Positions 15,156 through 24,378 of a stretch of DNA of 48,238 bases are shown here, one piece after another (the first letter of the stretch is position 1; every line of letters starts with the position of its first letter). The stretch lies in the NCBI GenBank assembly GCA_041618535.1, contig JBFKFP010000004.1, positions 1 to 48,238 of the forward strand, given 5' to 3'. Origin of the DNA: SHLJ01 sp041618535. GTDB taxonomy: Bacteria > Bacteroidota > Bacteroidia > Flavobacteriales > Flavobacteriaceae. The notes under the pieces were generated by a model. That model had not been told where the DNA came from. It did not search any database and saw nothing but the letters and a program-made list of their open reading frames with translations. Made by a program: the position numbers and the translations under genes.

Positions 15156-15180
15156 AAAAACCGGATGCATCTGCATCCGG
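15154..15180 (-). terminator. Terminator of the GSII gene
   Basis: CCGGATGCA (15161-15169), a two-base apex and TGCATCCGG (15172-15180) form a 9-base inverted repeat. The reverse strand continues with seven T (15154-15160). It lies 24 bases past the GSII stop and overlaps the end of the antiporter gene. Confidence 0.85.
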
Positions 15181-15204
15181 TCCATTTATATGAATAATAA
15201 AAAT

Positions 15205-16227
15205 TTAAACTAATACCTCAACCTCTGCGCTTTTCACAGTTTCGATGATTCGGCCAGCAACCTTATAAGGATCGGCATTTGAAGCCGGACGGCGATCTTC
15301 TAACCAGCCTTTCCAGCCTCTTTCTACTGTCAGAATAGGAATTCGAATTGACGCACCCCTGTCTGAAACACCATAAGAGAACTCATGGATAGATTGTGTT
15401 TCATGAAGTCCGGTTAATCGCTCGTCATTGAATTCACCATAAACTGCAATGTGTTCTTCTGTCACAGGCCTGAAAGCCTCACAGATTCTTTCATATACTT
15501 CCTGGCTGCCACAGGTTCTCAAAACAGAATTTGAGAAGTTTGCGTGCATTCCGGAACCATTCCAGTCTCCCTTAACCGGTTTCGGGTGATATTCTATATA
15601 GTATCCGTATTTTTCGGTCAGCCTATCCAACAAGTAGCGTGCTACCCAGACCTGGTCACCGGCATTTTTTGCCCCCTTGGCAAAAATCTGGAATTCCCAT
15701 TGCCCGCAGGCAACTTCCTGGTTGATACCCTCAAAGTTTATACCTGCAGCCAGGCAAAGGTCGGCATGCTCCTCAACGAACTGCCTGCCATGGGTATTTC
15801 TACCACCTACTGAGCAGTAATACAACCCCTGAGGACCTGGATATCCTCCAACAGGGAATCCTAAAGGAAGTTGGGTATGCGTGTCCATAATAAAGTATTC
15901 CTGTTCGAAACCAAACCAGAAATCGTTGTCATCATCATCAATTGCAGCTCTTGCATTTGATTCGTGAGGTGTGCCATCGGCATTGAGAACCTCTGCCATT
16001 ACCAGGTAACCGTTTTCTCTTGCCGGATCAGGATATATGGCAACGGGCTTCAATAAACAATCGGAGTCGTTTCCTTCTGCCTGCTTGGTTGAACTGCCAT
16101 CGAAAGCCCATATCGGGCAATCTTCCAGCTTTCCACTAAAATCTTCCTCGATCTTAGTTTTACTTCTCATATTCTGGGTGGGTTTATAACCATCCAACCA
16201 GATATACTCTAATTTAGACTTTGCCAT
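15205..16227 (-). CDS. Glutamine synthetase, class II (eukaryote-type)
   Basis: A 340-residue enzyme that makes glutamine from glutamate, ammonia and ATP. Length and motifs fit the short GSII class and not the 450-residue GSI: YIWLDGY at the start, PIWAFDGSST, the metal-ligand WFGFEQEYFIMD, NQEVACGQWEFQI, the ATP/glutamate site GDWNGSGMHANFS and the late RGASIRIP. GSII is typical of eukaryotes and is known in some actinobacteria, proteobacteria and Bacteroidota. It is divergent from a class III enzyme 240 bases away. No adenylylation loop of the GSI type is present. It has a TATATTTG -7 box upstream and a strong terminator. Confidence 0.95.
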   Translation of the reverse strand: MAKSKLEYIWLDGYKPTQNMRSKTKIEEDFSGKLEDCPIWAFDGSSTKQAEGNDSDCLLKPVAIYPDPARENGYLVMAEVLNADGTPHESNARAAIDDDDNDFWFGFEQEYFIMDTHTQLPLGFPVGGYPGPQGLYYCSVGGRNTHGRQFVEEHADLCLAAGINFEGINQEVACGQWEFQIFAKGAKNAGDQVWVARYLLDRLTEKYGYYIEYHPKPVKGDWNGSGMHANFSNSVLRTCGSQEVYERICEAFRPVTEEHIAVYGEFNDERLTGLHETQSIHEFSYGVSDRGASIRIPILTVERGWKGWLEDRRPASNADPYKVAGRIIETVKSAEVEVLV

Positions 16228-16264
16228 GATCTTTTCGTTTTTTATCAGTTTTATGATTAAGGCA

Positions 16265-16272
16265 CAAATATA
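16265..16272 (-). promoter_or_regulatory. -7 box of the GSII gene
   Basis: TATATTTG on the reverse strand, an exact TAnnTTTG match, 38 bases before the GSII start. No TTG at the right distance upstream was found, which may point to an activator-dependent promoter. Confidence 0.5.
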
Positions 16273-16392
16273 TTTAATTTTGTAAAGACCACCTTATTTT
16301 AAGGGGCTATTTATCAACAATTCGATATTTGGCAAAATCACCCCAATAAAAAAGGGGGTTATATAATTATGACAGTAAAAAATGTCACATTT

Positions 16393-16425
16393 TTGAGAAA
16401 TTGTTAATAAACTGGTTTAACTTTG
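16393..16425 (+). promoter_or_regulatory. Promoter of the GSIII gene
   Basis: TTG (16393-16395), a 22-base spacer and TAACTTTG (16418-16425) match the Bacteroidota promoter. The box ends 42 bases before the GSIII start. Confidence 0.6.
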
Positions 16426-16467
16426 CTTGACGATTATTTCAAAAAGTCTAAAAAATAAAAAAATCAT

Positions 16468-18654
16468 ATGTCCACTTTGCGATTTGAGTCTGTTAAAGCC
16501 TCTCTAAACAGGGAACCAAAAGTTGTTGATATAAGCGGAAAGCGTTCCGGATTTTTCGGCATAAATGTATTTAATCAGCAGAGGATGCAGCAATCCCTGA
16601 CAAGGGATGCCTTGAATAGTATCAGGGCTGCTACAGAGAAGGGGGTGAAAATCGACAGGGGAGTGGCTGATCAAATTGCTTCGGCAATGAAAGATTGGGC
16701 TATTTCAAAGGGAGCTACGCATTATACACATTGGTTCCAGCCCTTAACAGGAGCCACAGCGGAAAAACATGATGCTTTTTTTGAACTGACAGAAAGCGGG
16801 CAGGCCATTGAAAAGTTCGGCGGCGATCAACTGGTCCAGCAGGAGCCTGATGCTTCCAGCTTTCCAAGCGGTGGGATCCGAAATACATTTGAGGCAAGAG
16901 GATATACGGCCTGGGATCCGTCCTCCCCGGCTTTTATATACGGTACAACCCTGTGTATACCAACGGTTTTTGTGGCCTATACGGGAGAGGCACTGGATTA
17001 TAAAACACCGTTATTGCGTGCTTTACACGCTGTTGATGAAGCTGCAGTGGCCGTTGCCAAGTATTTTGATAAGAATGTCAGGAAGGTAAATGCCTCTCTC
17101 GGTTGGGAACAGGAGTATTTCCTTATAGATTCCTCCCTGGCCGCATCGAGGCCGGACATTGTATTATCGGGACGAACGCTTTTAGGACACTCCCCCGCGA
17201 AAGGTCAGCAGCTGGACGATCATTATTTCGGAAGTATTCCGAGGAGAGCCCTGGCCTTTATGCGTGACCTCGAGCAGGAATGCATGCTTCTAGGAATTCC
17301 GATCAAGACCCGTCATAATGAGGTGGCTCCAAATCAATTTGAAGTAGCGCCCATTTACGATGAAGCTAACCTGGCTGTAGATCACAACTCTCTTATAATG
17401 GATGTTATGGACAAGGTTGGTCAGCGTCACGACTTCAAGGTGCTGCTACATGAAAAGCCCTTTGCCGGCGTTAATGGATCCGGCAAGCATAATAACTGGA
17501 GCCTGAGCACAGATACAGGAATTAACTTGCTAAGTCCGGGAAAAACACCGATGAGCAACTTGCAGTTCCTGACATTTTTTGTCAATACCATAAAGGCTGT
17601 TCACGATAACGAGGAGTTGCTCCGGGCTTCAATCGCCTCGGCCAGCAACGATCACAGGCTGGGAGCCAATGAAGCGCCACCTGCCATCATTTCGGTATTT
17701 ATCGGGAACCAGCTAACTAAGGTTTTAGATGAGCTTGAAGGAGTTACGAAGGGAAAACTATCCCCGGAGGAAAAAACTGAATTGAAGCTGAATGTGGTTG
17801 GGAAAATTCCTGAAATCCTTCTTGATAATACCGACAGGAACAGAACTTCACCTTTTGCTTTCACCGGTAATAAGTTTGAGTTCAGGGCAGTGGGGTCTTC
17901 AGCCAATTGCGCTAACCCCATGACTATTCTCAATACCATAGTGGCAAATCAGTTGATAGAGTTTAAGAAAGAAGTTGATAAACTGATCGATAATAAGGAC
18001 ATGAAGAAGGATGATGCCATCTTTAACGTGATCCGTGAACTGATTAAGAAGTCGAAAAATATATTGTTTGAAGGGAATGGTTACAGCGAGGAATGGCAAA
18101 AGGAGGCTAAAAAGCGGGGCCTGAGCAATAATGTTACAACACCCGAAGCCCTTAAGATCAAGATCTCGGATGGAGTAGTTGACCTCTTTGAGCGCCTGGG
18201 GGTGATGAACAGAGTTGAGATCAAGGCCCGTTATGAAATAGAGGTTGAAGAGTACACCATGCGGCTGCAAATAGAAAGTCGTGTGCTTGGGGATATTGCG
18301 CGGAACCATATTGTACCCACTGCTGTAAGATACCAGAATGTGCTGATAGAGAATGTGAGCGGACTCAAAGCGATTTTCGGCACAGATTTCAAAAAACACG
18401 CCAAGGAACAAATCGAGCTGATCCAGGATATCTCCGCCCATATCGCAGCCATCAACTCGGGGGTGACCAACATGATAAACGCAAGAAAAAAGGCTAATTC
18501 AAAACTTGATTTCGAGGATAAAGCCACCGCTTACTGTACCACAGTGAAACCATATTTCGAGGAGATCAGGTACCATTGCGACAAACTGGAGCTGATGATA
18601 GATGATGAGATCTGGCCATTGACAAAATACAGGGAACTTCTTTTTACACGGTAA
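16468..18654 (+). CDS. glnN: Glutamine synthetase, class III
   Basis: A 728-residue GSIII, the long form common in Bacteroidota and cyanobacteria. It makes glutamine from ammonia and glutamate as a large oligomer. Landmarks are the N-terminal SGKRSGFFGINVF, THYTHWFQPLTGATAEKHDAF, the ATP/metal region LGWEQEYFLID, RHNEVAPNQFEVAPIY, HEKPFAGVNGSGKHNNWSL, and NRTSPFAFTGNKFEFRAVGS. The C-terminal helical part from about 600 is the class-specific extension. It starts at the ATG 42 bases after a good promoter and is divergent from the GSII gene. Paired enzymes could serve different nitrogen states; nothing in the sequence proves that. Confidence 0.97.
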   Translation: MSTLRFESVKASLNREPKVVDISGKRSGFFGINVFNQQRMQQSLTRDALNSIRAATEKGVKIDRGVADQIASAMKDWAISKGATHYTHWFQPLTGATAEKHDAFFELTESGQAIEKFGGDQLVQQEPDASSFPSGGIRNTFEARGYTAWDPSSPAFIYGTTLCIPTVFVAYTGEALDYKTPLLRALHAVDEAAVAVAKYFDKNVRKVNASLGWEQEYFLIDSSLAASRPDIVLSGRTLLGHSPAKGQQLDDHYFGSIPRRALAFMRDLEQECMLLGIPIKTRHNEVAPNQFEVAPIYDEANLAVDHNSLIMDVMDKVGQRHDFKVLLHEKPFAGVNGSGKHNNWSLSTDTGINLLSPGKTPMSNLQFLTFFVNTIKAVHDNEELLRASIASASNDHRLGANEAPPAIISVFIGNQLTKVLDELEGVTKGKLSPEEKTELKLNVVGKIPEILLDNTDRNRTSPFAFTGNKFEFRAVGSSANCANPMTILNTIVANQLIEFKKEVDKLIDNKDMKKDDAIFNVIRELIKKSKNILFEGNGYSEEWQKEAKKRGLSNNVTTPEALKIKISDGVVDLFERLGVMNRVEIKARYEIEVEEYTMRLQIESRVLGDIARNHIVPTAVRYQNVLIENVSGLKAIFGTDFKKHAKEQIELIQDISAHIAAINSGVTNMINARKKANSKLDFEDKATAYCTTVKPYFEEIRYHCDKLELMIDDEIWPLTKYRELLFTR

Positions 18655-18833
18655 AATTAGATTTGAGGGCCCAGGTCATCAGTTATTCTTTTTCCTACTT
18701 GATGAACCTTTAATTTGTTCTTTTAACAGTTGATAATTAGTATTTCAACTAATTAATTAACCTGTCATCGAATTTATAAGATAATTCCTACGTTCACTCT
18801 GCTTCGATTGGTTAAGGGATGGTTTTTTTTACT

Positions 18834-18841
18834 TAAATTTG
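18834..18841 (+). promoter_or_regulatory. -7 box of the 46-residue peptide gene
   Basis: TAAATTTG, an exact TAnnTTTG match, 27 bases before the start of the small gene. The nearest upstream TTG is 23 bases away. Confidence 0.5.
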
Positions 18842-18868
18842 AAGTGCTATTAATCAAATTTCGTAAAA

Positions 18869-19009
18869 ATGAAAAAGTTACTGCTGAGCGTAGTAGCCCT
18901 TATGGTTGCTACTCTGCTCTTCTCGCTAGATGACTCTGTCGATGTTGAGGACGATGTTTCCCAGGAGAACAAAGTTGAAATTAAAACAGATGCTGAAACG
19001 GCATCCTAA
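18869..19009 (+). CDS. Small exported acidic peptide, 46 residues
   Basis: A 46-codon gene with a textbook signal sequence (MKKLLLSVVALMVATLLFSL) followed by a short, strongly acidic tail (DDSVDVEDDVSQENKVEIK). It has its own -7 box at 18834-18841, AT-rich upstream text typical of flavobacterial starts, and a hairpin with a T-rich run downstream. Small peptides of this design are common in the group; no function is known to me. If processed, the mature part would be about 26 residues. It lies between GSIII and an outer-membrane protein with no sign of being in either operon. Confidence 0.65.
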   Translation: MKKLLLSVVALMVATLLFSLDDSVDVEDDVSQENKVEIKTDAETAS

Positions 19010-19047
19010 GTTTATAGATTAGTTTTTTCGTTTTTTATATTTAGTAA

Positions 19048-19101
19048 AGAAGGCTTAAGGTGGAATCGTTTACGGGAGCATTTTAAGCTTTCTTTTATTT
19101 T
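19048..19101 (+). terminator. Probable terminator after the 46-residue peptide gene
   Basis: AGAAGGCTTAA (19048-19058) pairs with TTAAGCTTTCT (19083-19093) over 11 positions, one of them G-T, around a 24-base loop. TTTATTTT follows. The large loop makes this moderate. Confidence 0.5.
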
Positions 19102-19245
19102 AACAATCGTTTAAAATTCAGCACCACCACTGAGACAATCAGAAAGCCTTCCCCAAATTGATGGTGTGATTTCTGTCCTGTAATCCAATGTTGCATAAGG
19201 AATACGAGATAGTTTTTTGTTAGAGCTTAACCAACCTGAAAATCA

Positions 19246-19920
19246 ATGAGATCTGTACTTATTATTTGTGTAATGTTATTTTGGCAAGCCTCATCAGCCC
19301 AGGGTCTTCTGGATGGTTTAGAGGAAAGTCCCGGTAAGGATTTACAAGAAAATGAACGTTTTGGTGAATCGGTTCGGGGAGCAAATGCAATTACCCTCGG
19401 ACTGGGATCGGCCGTCATGAACGGTGATCTGACAGATCCACTGTTTGAAATCAGCTTTCATGTAGGTTACAAACGATTTATCAATCCTTATCTCAATATC
19501 AATTTCACCTACCACAAATTCAACCTGGCTTACAAAGACCAGTTTAATGAGGGCTTTATGTCTTTCGATCTCAACCTTGAATTCAGTGCTTTCCCCTACA
19601 GGTCTTTCTCCCCATTCATTTACGCTGGCGGTGGATATCATGCAGCTAATTATTTTGAATCGACCCTTACCAAGATTCAAGGCGGTGCAGGTATAGAATA
19701 CCTTGTTTTACCAAAGTTGGGATTAAAACTCTATGCCGATTATAACCATGTGTTTGATGATGAACTGGATGGAAGGGTTTTTGGTGATTCCGATGATATC
19801 TATTGGAGAATGGGTCTTGGCGTAAATCTGTATTTTGGCCAATTCAGCAAGAAAAGCCATAACAGAAAAGGGGATCCTACGGTTATCGATTCAAATCCTA
19901 TCATTGAAAGCAATGAATAA
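19246..19920 (+). CDS. Outer-membrane beta-barrel protein
   Basis: A 224-residue protein with a signal peptide (SVLIICVMLFWQASSAQG), an acidic linker of about 30 residues, then an 8-strand-like barrel. Alternating strands are seen in NAITLGLGSAVMNGDL, ISFHVGYKRFINPYLNINFTYHK, PFIYAGGGYHAANYF, LGLKLYADYNHVF and IYWRMGLGVNLYFG. The barrel ends in LYFG, followed by a polar tail of about 25 residues, so the last strand is not at the very C-terminus. Such OmpW/OprF-like small barrels have structural or small-solute roles; no specific one is shown. It precedes purM by 37 bases, but purM has its own -7 box. Confidence 0.8.
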   Translation: MRSVLIICVMLFWQASSAQGLLDGLEESPGKDLQENERFGESVRGANAITLGLGSAVMNGDLTDPLFEISFHVGYKRFINPYLNINFTYHKFNLAYKDQFNEGFMSFDLNLEFSAFPYRSFSPFIYAGGGYHAANYFESTLTKIQGGAGIEYLVLPKLGLKLYADYNHVFDDELDGRVFGDSDDIYWRMGLGVNLYFGQFSKKSHNRKGDPTVIDSNPIIESNE

Positions 19921-19932
19921 TGCTTAAATCCT

Positions 19933-19940
19933 TACTTTTG
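19933..19940 (+). promoter_or_regulatory. -7 box of purM
   Basis: TACTTTTG, an exact TAnnTTTG match, 17 bases before the purM start chosen here. It supports starting at ATG 19958. No well-spaced -33 TTG is present. Confidence 0.5.
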
Positions 19941-19957
19941 CCTCAAAGGTGATATGC

Positions 19958-21139
19958 ATGAGTAAAGAGGTCAGCAAAAGATATGCGCTCAGAGGTGTTT
20001 CTGCCTCAAAAGGTGATGTCCACAAGGCAATAAAAGAAATTGACAAAGGTCTATTTCCAAGGGCATTCTGTAAAATTATCCCCGATCATCTCACTAATGA
20101 CAAGGACTATTGCCTGATCATGCATGCAGATGGGGCAGGTACCAAAAGCTCCCTGGCATATATGTACTGGAAGGAAACCGGTGATCTGTCGGTTTGGAAA
20201 GGCATTGCACAAGATGCGCTTATCATGAACATCGATGACCTGCTCTGTGTTGGTGCCACGTCAAACATACTTTTATCTTCTACCATCGGGAGGAATAAAT
20301 CATTGATCCCCGCAGAGGTTATATCTGCAATAATCAATGGTACTGAAGCGCTGATAGCAGAGCTAAGGGAATATGGTGTTGAAATTCATTCAACCGGGGG
20401 CGAAACCGCAGATGTGGGTGATCTGGTCCGGACCATAATTGTGGACTCCACTGTCACGGCAAGGATGCGCCGGGATGAAGTAATTGATAACGCTGATATC
20501 CGCCCCGGTAACGTGATCGTTGGCCTTGCATCATTTGGTCAGGCCACCTATGAAAAAGAATATAATGGCGGAATGGGAAGCAATGGCCTAACCTCGGCCA
20601 GGCATGATGTTTTCGAGAAAAGATTATCATCGGCTTATCCGGAGAGCTTCGATCACAGTATACCTGACGAACTAGTATATTCCGGGTCAATCAGACTTAC
20701 AGATGCTGTTGACGCATCACCGCTGGATGCCGGAAAATTGGTTTTGTCACCAACTCGCACCTATGCCCCGGTGATCAAATCGGTGCTTGATAAAGTTGAC
20801 CGAAAGCTGATTAAAGGTATGGTGCACTGCAGTGGAGGCGCACAGACTAAAGTTCTCCATTTCCTCGATCGGTATCATGTGATTAAGGATAATATGTTCG
20901 GTCTGCCACCACTGTTCAAACTCATCCAGGAGCAATCAGGGACCGACTGGAAGGAGATGTACCAGGTCTTCAACTGTGGTCATCGTATGGAACTTTATGT
21001 CGATCCTACAGTTGCGGATAAGATAATTGAAATATCCAATTCGTTTCAGGTTGAGGCACAGATCATAGGACGGGTAGAAGAATCGGATAGCAAACGGCTT
21101 ACCATTGACAGCGAATTCGGTGTGTTCGAATATTCCTGA
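19958..21139 (+). CDS. purM: Phosphoribosylformylglycinamidine cyclo-ligase
   Basis: A 393-residue AIR synthetase that closes the imidazole ring of FGAM with ATP, step five of purine synthesis. N-terminal RYALRGVSASKGDVHKAI leads to the glycine-rich ATP loop MHADGAGTKSSLAYMYW. DALIMNIDDLLCVGA and STGGETADVGDLVRT are the dimer-interface and metal/ATP motifs of the PurM fold. GMVHCSGGAQTKVL and FNCGHRMELYV belong to the C-terminal domain. It is the longer form found in Bacteroidota. ATG 19958 is preferred over a GTG nine bases upstream because it follows a -7 box by 17 bases. No other pur gene is nearby. Confidence 0.93.
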   Translation: MSKEVSKRYALRGVSASKGDVHKAIKEIDKGLFPRAFCKIIPDHLTNDKDYCLIMHADGAGTKSSLAYMYWKETGDLSVWKGIAQDALIMNIDDLLCVGATSNILLSSTIGRNKSLIPAEVISAIINGTEALIAELREYGVEIHSTGGETADVGDLVRTIIVDSTVTARMRRDEVIDNADIRPGNVIVGLASFGQATYEKEYNGGMGSNGLTSARHDVFEKRLSSAYPESFDHSIPDELVYSGSIRLTDAVDASPLDAGKLVLSPTRTYAPVIKSVLDKVDRKLIKGMVHCSGGAQTKVLHFLDRYHVIKDNMFGLPPLFKLIQEQSGTDWKEMYQVFNCGHRMELYVDPTVADKIIEISNSFQVEAQIIGRVEESDSKRLTIDSEFGVFEYS

Positions 21140-21412
21140 TCTATTTTATTCTGCACTTAAAGCTTTCTGTTGATCAGCTTTGAATTTGCTCTTTCAAATT
21201 GCACAAACCTGATTATTTCATTTATTTTTTCACTATTTGATGTTGACAACTTCATAAAGTGTTGATATTAAATACATTAAGTTAAGCAGCAAATAAAGAA
21301 ACTGATTTTTATCATATTTTTTGTTAGAATTCTTGACTTGCTTTAGACTCTTTTGTTTGAAAATCACTCGTTTGTTTATTTAATCGTTCAACCCAATTAA
21401 TCCATTTACCAC

Positions 21413-23965
21413 ATGCATACCCATACCCCAGTCCTCTCGTTTTCCAAAGTGACCTATGAAGAAGCTTATAATGCGACATTAGAATATTTTAACGGCGATG
21501 AATTGGCCGCGAATGTCTGGATAAATAAATATGCGCTTAAAGATTCGGCAGATAATTTATTTGAATGTAGCCCGGATGATATGCATAGAAGGATGGCAAG
21601 AGAAATTGCCCGTATTGAACTGGCCTATCCAAACCCTATGTCTGAGGATGAGGTATACAAATACATCAGGGATTTTCGATACATCGTTCCCCAGGGTGGT
21701 CCGATGACCGGAATTGGGAATCCTTTTCAGATAGCCTCGCTGTCTAATTGTTTTGTGATCGGAAATGAAAGAAATGCCGACTCTTATGGCGGAATCATGA
21801 AGATCGATGAGGAGCAGGTTCAGCTTATGAAGAGAAGAGGCGGTGTGGGGCATGATCTTTCCCATATCCGGCCTAAGGGTTCCGAGGTAAAGAATTCCGC
21901 CCTTACTTCAACCGGCCTAGTTCCTTTTATGGAGCGCTATTCCAACTCAACGAGGGAAGTGGCACAGGATGGGCGTCGTGGCGCCTTAATGCTTTCAGTA
22001 GACGTACGTCATCCGGATGCTGTTGATTTTATTGATGCCAAGCTGGATCGCGGCAAGATAACCGGGGCGAACATCTCGGTAAAGCTGGATGACCACTTCA
22101 TGCAGGCCGTTGTAGACCAGTCCTCCTATAATCAGTATTTCCCGACCGATAAACCTGGGAACAAAGCCCAAAAGACGGTTAATGCGGCTGATATCTGGAA
22201 GAAGATAATTCATAATGCATGGGAGTCTGCTGAACCCGGGGTTCTATTCTGGGATACTATCATTAGGGAATCCATCCCTGATTGCTATGCGGATCTGGGT
22301 TATCGGACAACCTCTACAAATCCATGTGGCGAGATTCCCCTTTGCCCATATGACTCCTGCCGCTTATTGGCGATAAACCTGTTGTCTTACGTAGACAGGC
22401 CTTTCACCCCTGAAGCGGATTTCGACTTCGAGAAATTCAGGATGCATGCGCGAACAGCTCAGCGCATAATGGATGACATCATCGATCTTGAGATCGAAAA
22501 AATAGATGCCATCCTGGCTAAAATAGGGAGAGACCCCGAGATGGAATCAATTAAGGAGGTTGAGTATGATCTCTGGATCAAAATCAGGAAAAAAGCGGTT
22601 GAAGGGCGTCGTGCCGGCATAGGAATTACCGCGGAAGGTGATATGCTGGCCGCCATGGGCTTGCGATTTGGAAGTGAGGAAGCTATTGATTTCAGTGTTG
22701 AGGTTCATAAAACAATGGCTTTAGCGGTCTATAAAGCTTCTGTTGATCTGGCCAGGGAGCGAGGAGCGTTCGGTATCTATGATCCGGAACGGGAAAAGGA
22801 AAATCCGTTCATCCAGAGAGTAAAGGAGGCCGACCCGAGTCTATATTTCGAAATGACAGAACACGGCCGGAGGAATATCGCCTTGCTGACCATTGCTCCA
22901 ACCGGAACAACAAGCCTTATGACACAAACCTCCTCGGGAATAGAACCCGTTTTTATGCCGGTGTATAAGAGGAGACGAAAAGTAAATCCGAACGACCGCA
23001 ATGCGGAGTCAAATTTCATAGATGATCAGGGAGATGCCTGGGAGGAATACAAGGTATTTCACAGGGGATTCAAGACCTGGCTGAAATTAAATGGTCATGA
23101 AGATCCCGAATCTTTGGCCGACGATGTTTTAGAATCATTGCTGAAAAAATCACCATATCACCTTGCCACAGCCAATGAAATTGACTGGAAGCAAAAAGTT
23201 AAGATGCAGGGGCTCATTCAGAAATGGATAGACCATTCCATAAGTGTTACCATAAACCTGCCTTCCGATGTGAAGGAGGAAGTGGTTTCAGATCTTTATA
23301 TGACGGCATGGAAATCTGGTTGTAAGGGCGTGACCGTATACAGGGATGGTTCAAGGACCGGCGTTTTGATATCTGACGATACAAAGGATAAATCTGATCA
23401 GATAAACGGAACAAAGTTTCCAACCAAAAGACCTGTTATCCTGCAGGCCGATGTGGTCAGATTTCAGAATAACAAGGAAAAGTGGATCGCTTTTATTGGG
23501 CTTATAGATAATAAGCCTTATGAGATCTTCACAGGACTTGAAGATGACGAAGATGGATTGCTTCTGCCCCGTTGGGTGGACAATGGCCTGATAATAAAGA
23601 GCAGAATGCAGGACGGCAACTCTCGTTATGATTTCCAATTTAAGAATAAGCGTGGTTACAAGACCACCATCGAGGGATTGTCTCATAAATTCAACCCCGA
23701 GTACTGGAATTATGCCAAACTGATTTCAGGCACACTAAGGCATGGTATGCCCATTCATAAGCTAATCGATCTTATACACAGCCTTCATCTCGACAGTGAA
23801 TCGATCAACACCTGGAAAAATGGTGTGGTCAGGGCCCTAAAGCGTTATGTGGCGAACGGTACTGCCGCAAAAGGGCAAACTTGTGAAAATTGTAACTCAT
23901 CTCAACTGGAATACCAGGAAGGATGCCTGATGTGCAAGAACTGTGGTTCGTCTAAGTGTAGTTAA
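21413..23965 (+). CDS. nrdJ: Adenosylcobalamin-dependent ribonucleotide reductase, class II
   Basis: An 850-residue reductase that makes deoxyribonucleotides with a B12-generated thiyl radical, so it needs no oxygen. Cys113 in SLSNCFVI is the likely first redox cysteine. N303-P-C305-G-E307 carries the thiyl-radical Cys and catalytic Glu, and IAPTGTTSLM is the phosphate-binding loop. The barrel ends near residue 640. A TSCPD-like domain (about 655-800: EKWIAFIGLIDNKPYEIF) and a C-terminal zinc ribbon with six Cys (824, 827, 838, 841, 844, 849) follow, as in NrdJd forms. Before it is a 273-base gap with no recognisable cobalamin riboswitch. It is the second B12 enzyme type in this window with IcmF. 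Confidence 0.95.
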   Translation: MHTHTPVLSFSKVTYEEAYNATLEYFNGDELAANVWINKYALKDSADNLFECSPDDMHRRMAREIARIELAYPNPMSEDEVYKYIRDFRYIVPQGGPMTGIGNPFQIASLSNCFVIGNERNADSYGGIMKIDEEQVQLMKRRGGVGHDLSHIRPKGSEVKNSALTSTGLVPFMERYSNSTREVAQDGRRGALMLSVDVRHPDAVDFIDAKLDRGKITGANISVKLDDHFMQAVVDQSSYNQYFPTDKPGNKAQKTVNAADIWKKIIHNAWESAEPGVLFWDTIIRESIPDCYADLGYRTTSTNPCGEIPLCPYDSCRLLAINLLSYVDRPFTPEADFDFEKFRMHARTAQRIMDDIIDLEIEKIDAILAKIGRDPEMESIKEVEYDLWIKIRKKAVEGRRAGIGITAEGDMLAAMGLRFGSEEAIDFSVEVHKTMALAVYKASVDLARERGAFGIYDPEREKENPFIQRVKEADPSLYFEMTEHGRRNIALLTIAPTGTTSLMTQTSSGIEPVFMPVYKRRRKVNPNDRNAESNFIDDQGDAWEEYKVFHRGFKTWLKLNGHEDPESLADDVLESLLKKSPYHLATANEIDWKQKVKMQGLIQKWIDHSISVTINLPSDVKEEVVSDLYMTAWKSGCKGVTVYRDGSRTGVLISDDTKDKSDQINGTKFPTKRPVILQADVVRFQNNKEKWIAFIGLIDNKPYEIFTGLEDDEDGLLLPRWVDNGLIIKSRMQDGNSRYDFQFKNKRGYKTTIEGLSHKFNPEYWNYAKLISGTLRHGMPIHKLIDLIHSLHLDSESINTWKNGVVRALKRYVANGTAAKGQTCENCNSSQLEYQEGCLMCKNCGSSKCS

Positions 23966-23980
23966 AATTCAGATCAAAAT

Positions 23981-24271
23981 TCAGACGTAGACCTTCATAA
24001 GACGAAAGAATAACAGAGTAAATAATGAATCAACCATAAATAACCACATCAGGGTTGACACCTGATTAAACCTAATATTGTTCAACCATTCTGGTAAAGA
24101 GTTCGAATTTTCGGAATCGATGCTGTTCAAGAGTACGGCAGCAATGACGAACTTGATAGAGACAGCCAGAAAACCGTAGGGTTTTATGATCAGAATGAAG
24201 ACATTAATGGCGAAAGACCAGATCAGAATACTCCTGTAAAGAACCAAAAGGCGTAACAGCTTGTGTCTCAT
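23981..24271 (-). CDS. Small hypothetical membrane protein
   Basis: A 96-residue protein with three to four hydrophobic helices: SILIWSFAINVFILII, FLAVSIKFVIAAVLL and TLMWLFMVDSLFTLLFF. A polar loop between the second and third (DSENSNSLPEWLNNIRFNQ) probably faces one side of the membrane. The N-terminus is basic (MRHKLLRLL), suggesting it stays inside. No family recognised. It converges on nrdJ with a 15-base gap and is divergent from prfA. Coding signal is fair but it has no domain, so it is less certain than its neighbours. Confidence 0.6.
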   Translation of the reverse strand: MRHKLLRLLVLYRSILIWSFAINVFILIIKPYGFLAVSIKFVIAAVLLNSIDSENSNSLPEWLNNIRFNQVSTLMWLFMVDSLFTLLFFRLMKVYV

Positions 24272-24349
24272 AGTCTGTTAACGCCCGAATTGTTCTATTA
24301 TTATTTTTCAGTTCTTATACCCAGACTATGAGCAGTCAGGAAATTTGCG

Positions 24350-24357
24350 TAATTTTG
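24350..24357 (+). promoter_or_regulatory. -7 box of the prfA-pyrF operon
   Basis: TAATTTTG, an exact TAnnTTTG match, 21 bases before the prfA start. No TTG at a usual distance was found upstream. Confidence 0.5.
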
Positions 24358-24378
24358 GCTCCGTTATAAAACTTACCC

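Noticed and set aside
16381..16467. Second TTG (16401) as -33 box of GSIII
   Set aside because: The spacer to the -7 box would be only 14 bases; the TTG at 16393 fits better.
21140..21412. Cobalamin riboswitch before nrdJ
   Set aside because: I looked for a conserved B12-box type core and found none; the gap is AT-rich with only short dyads.
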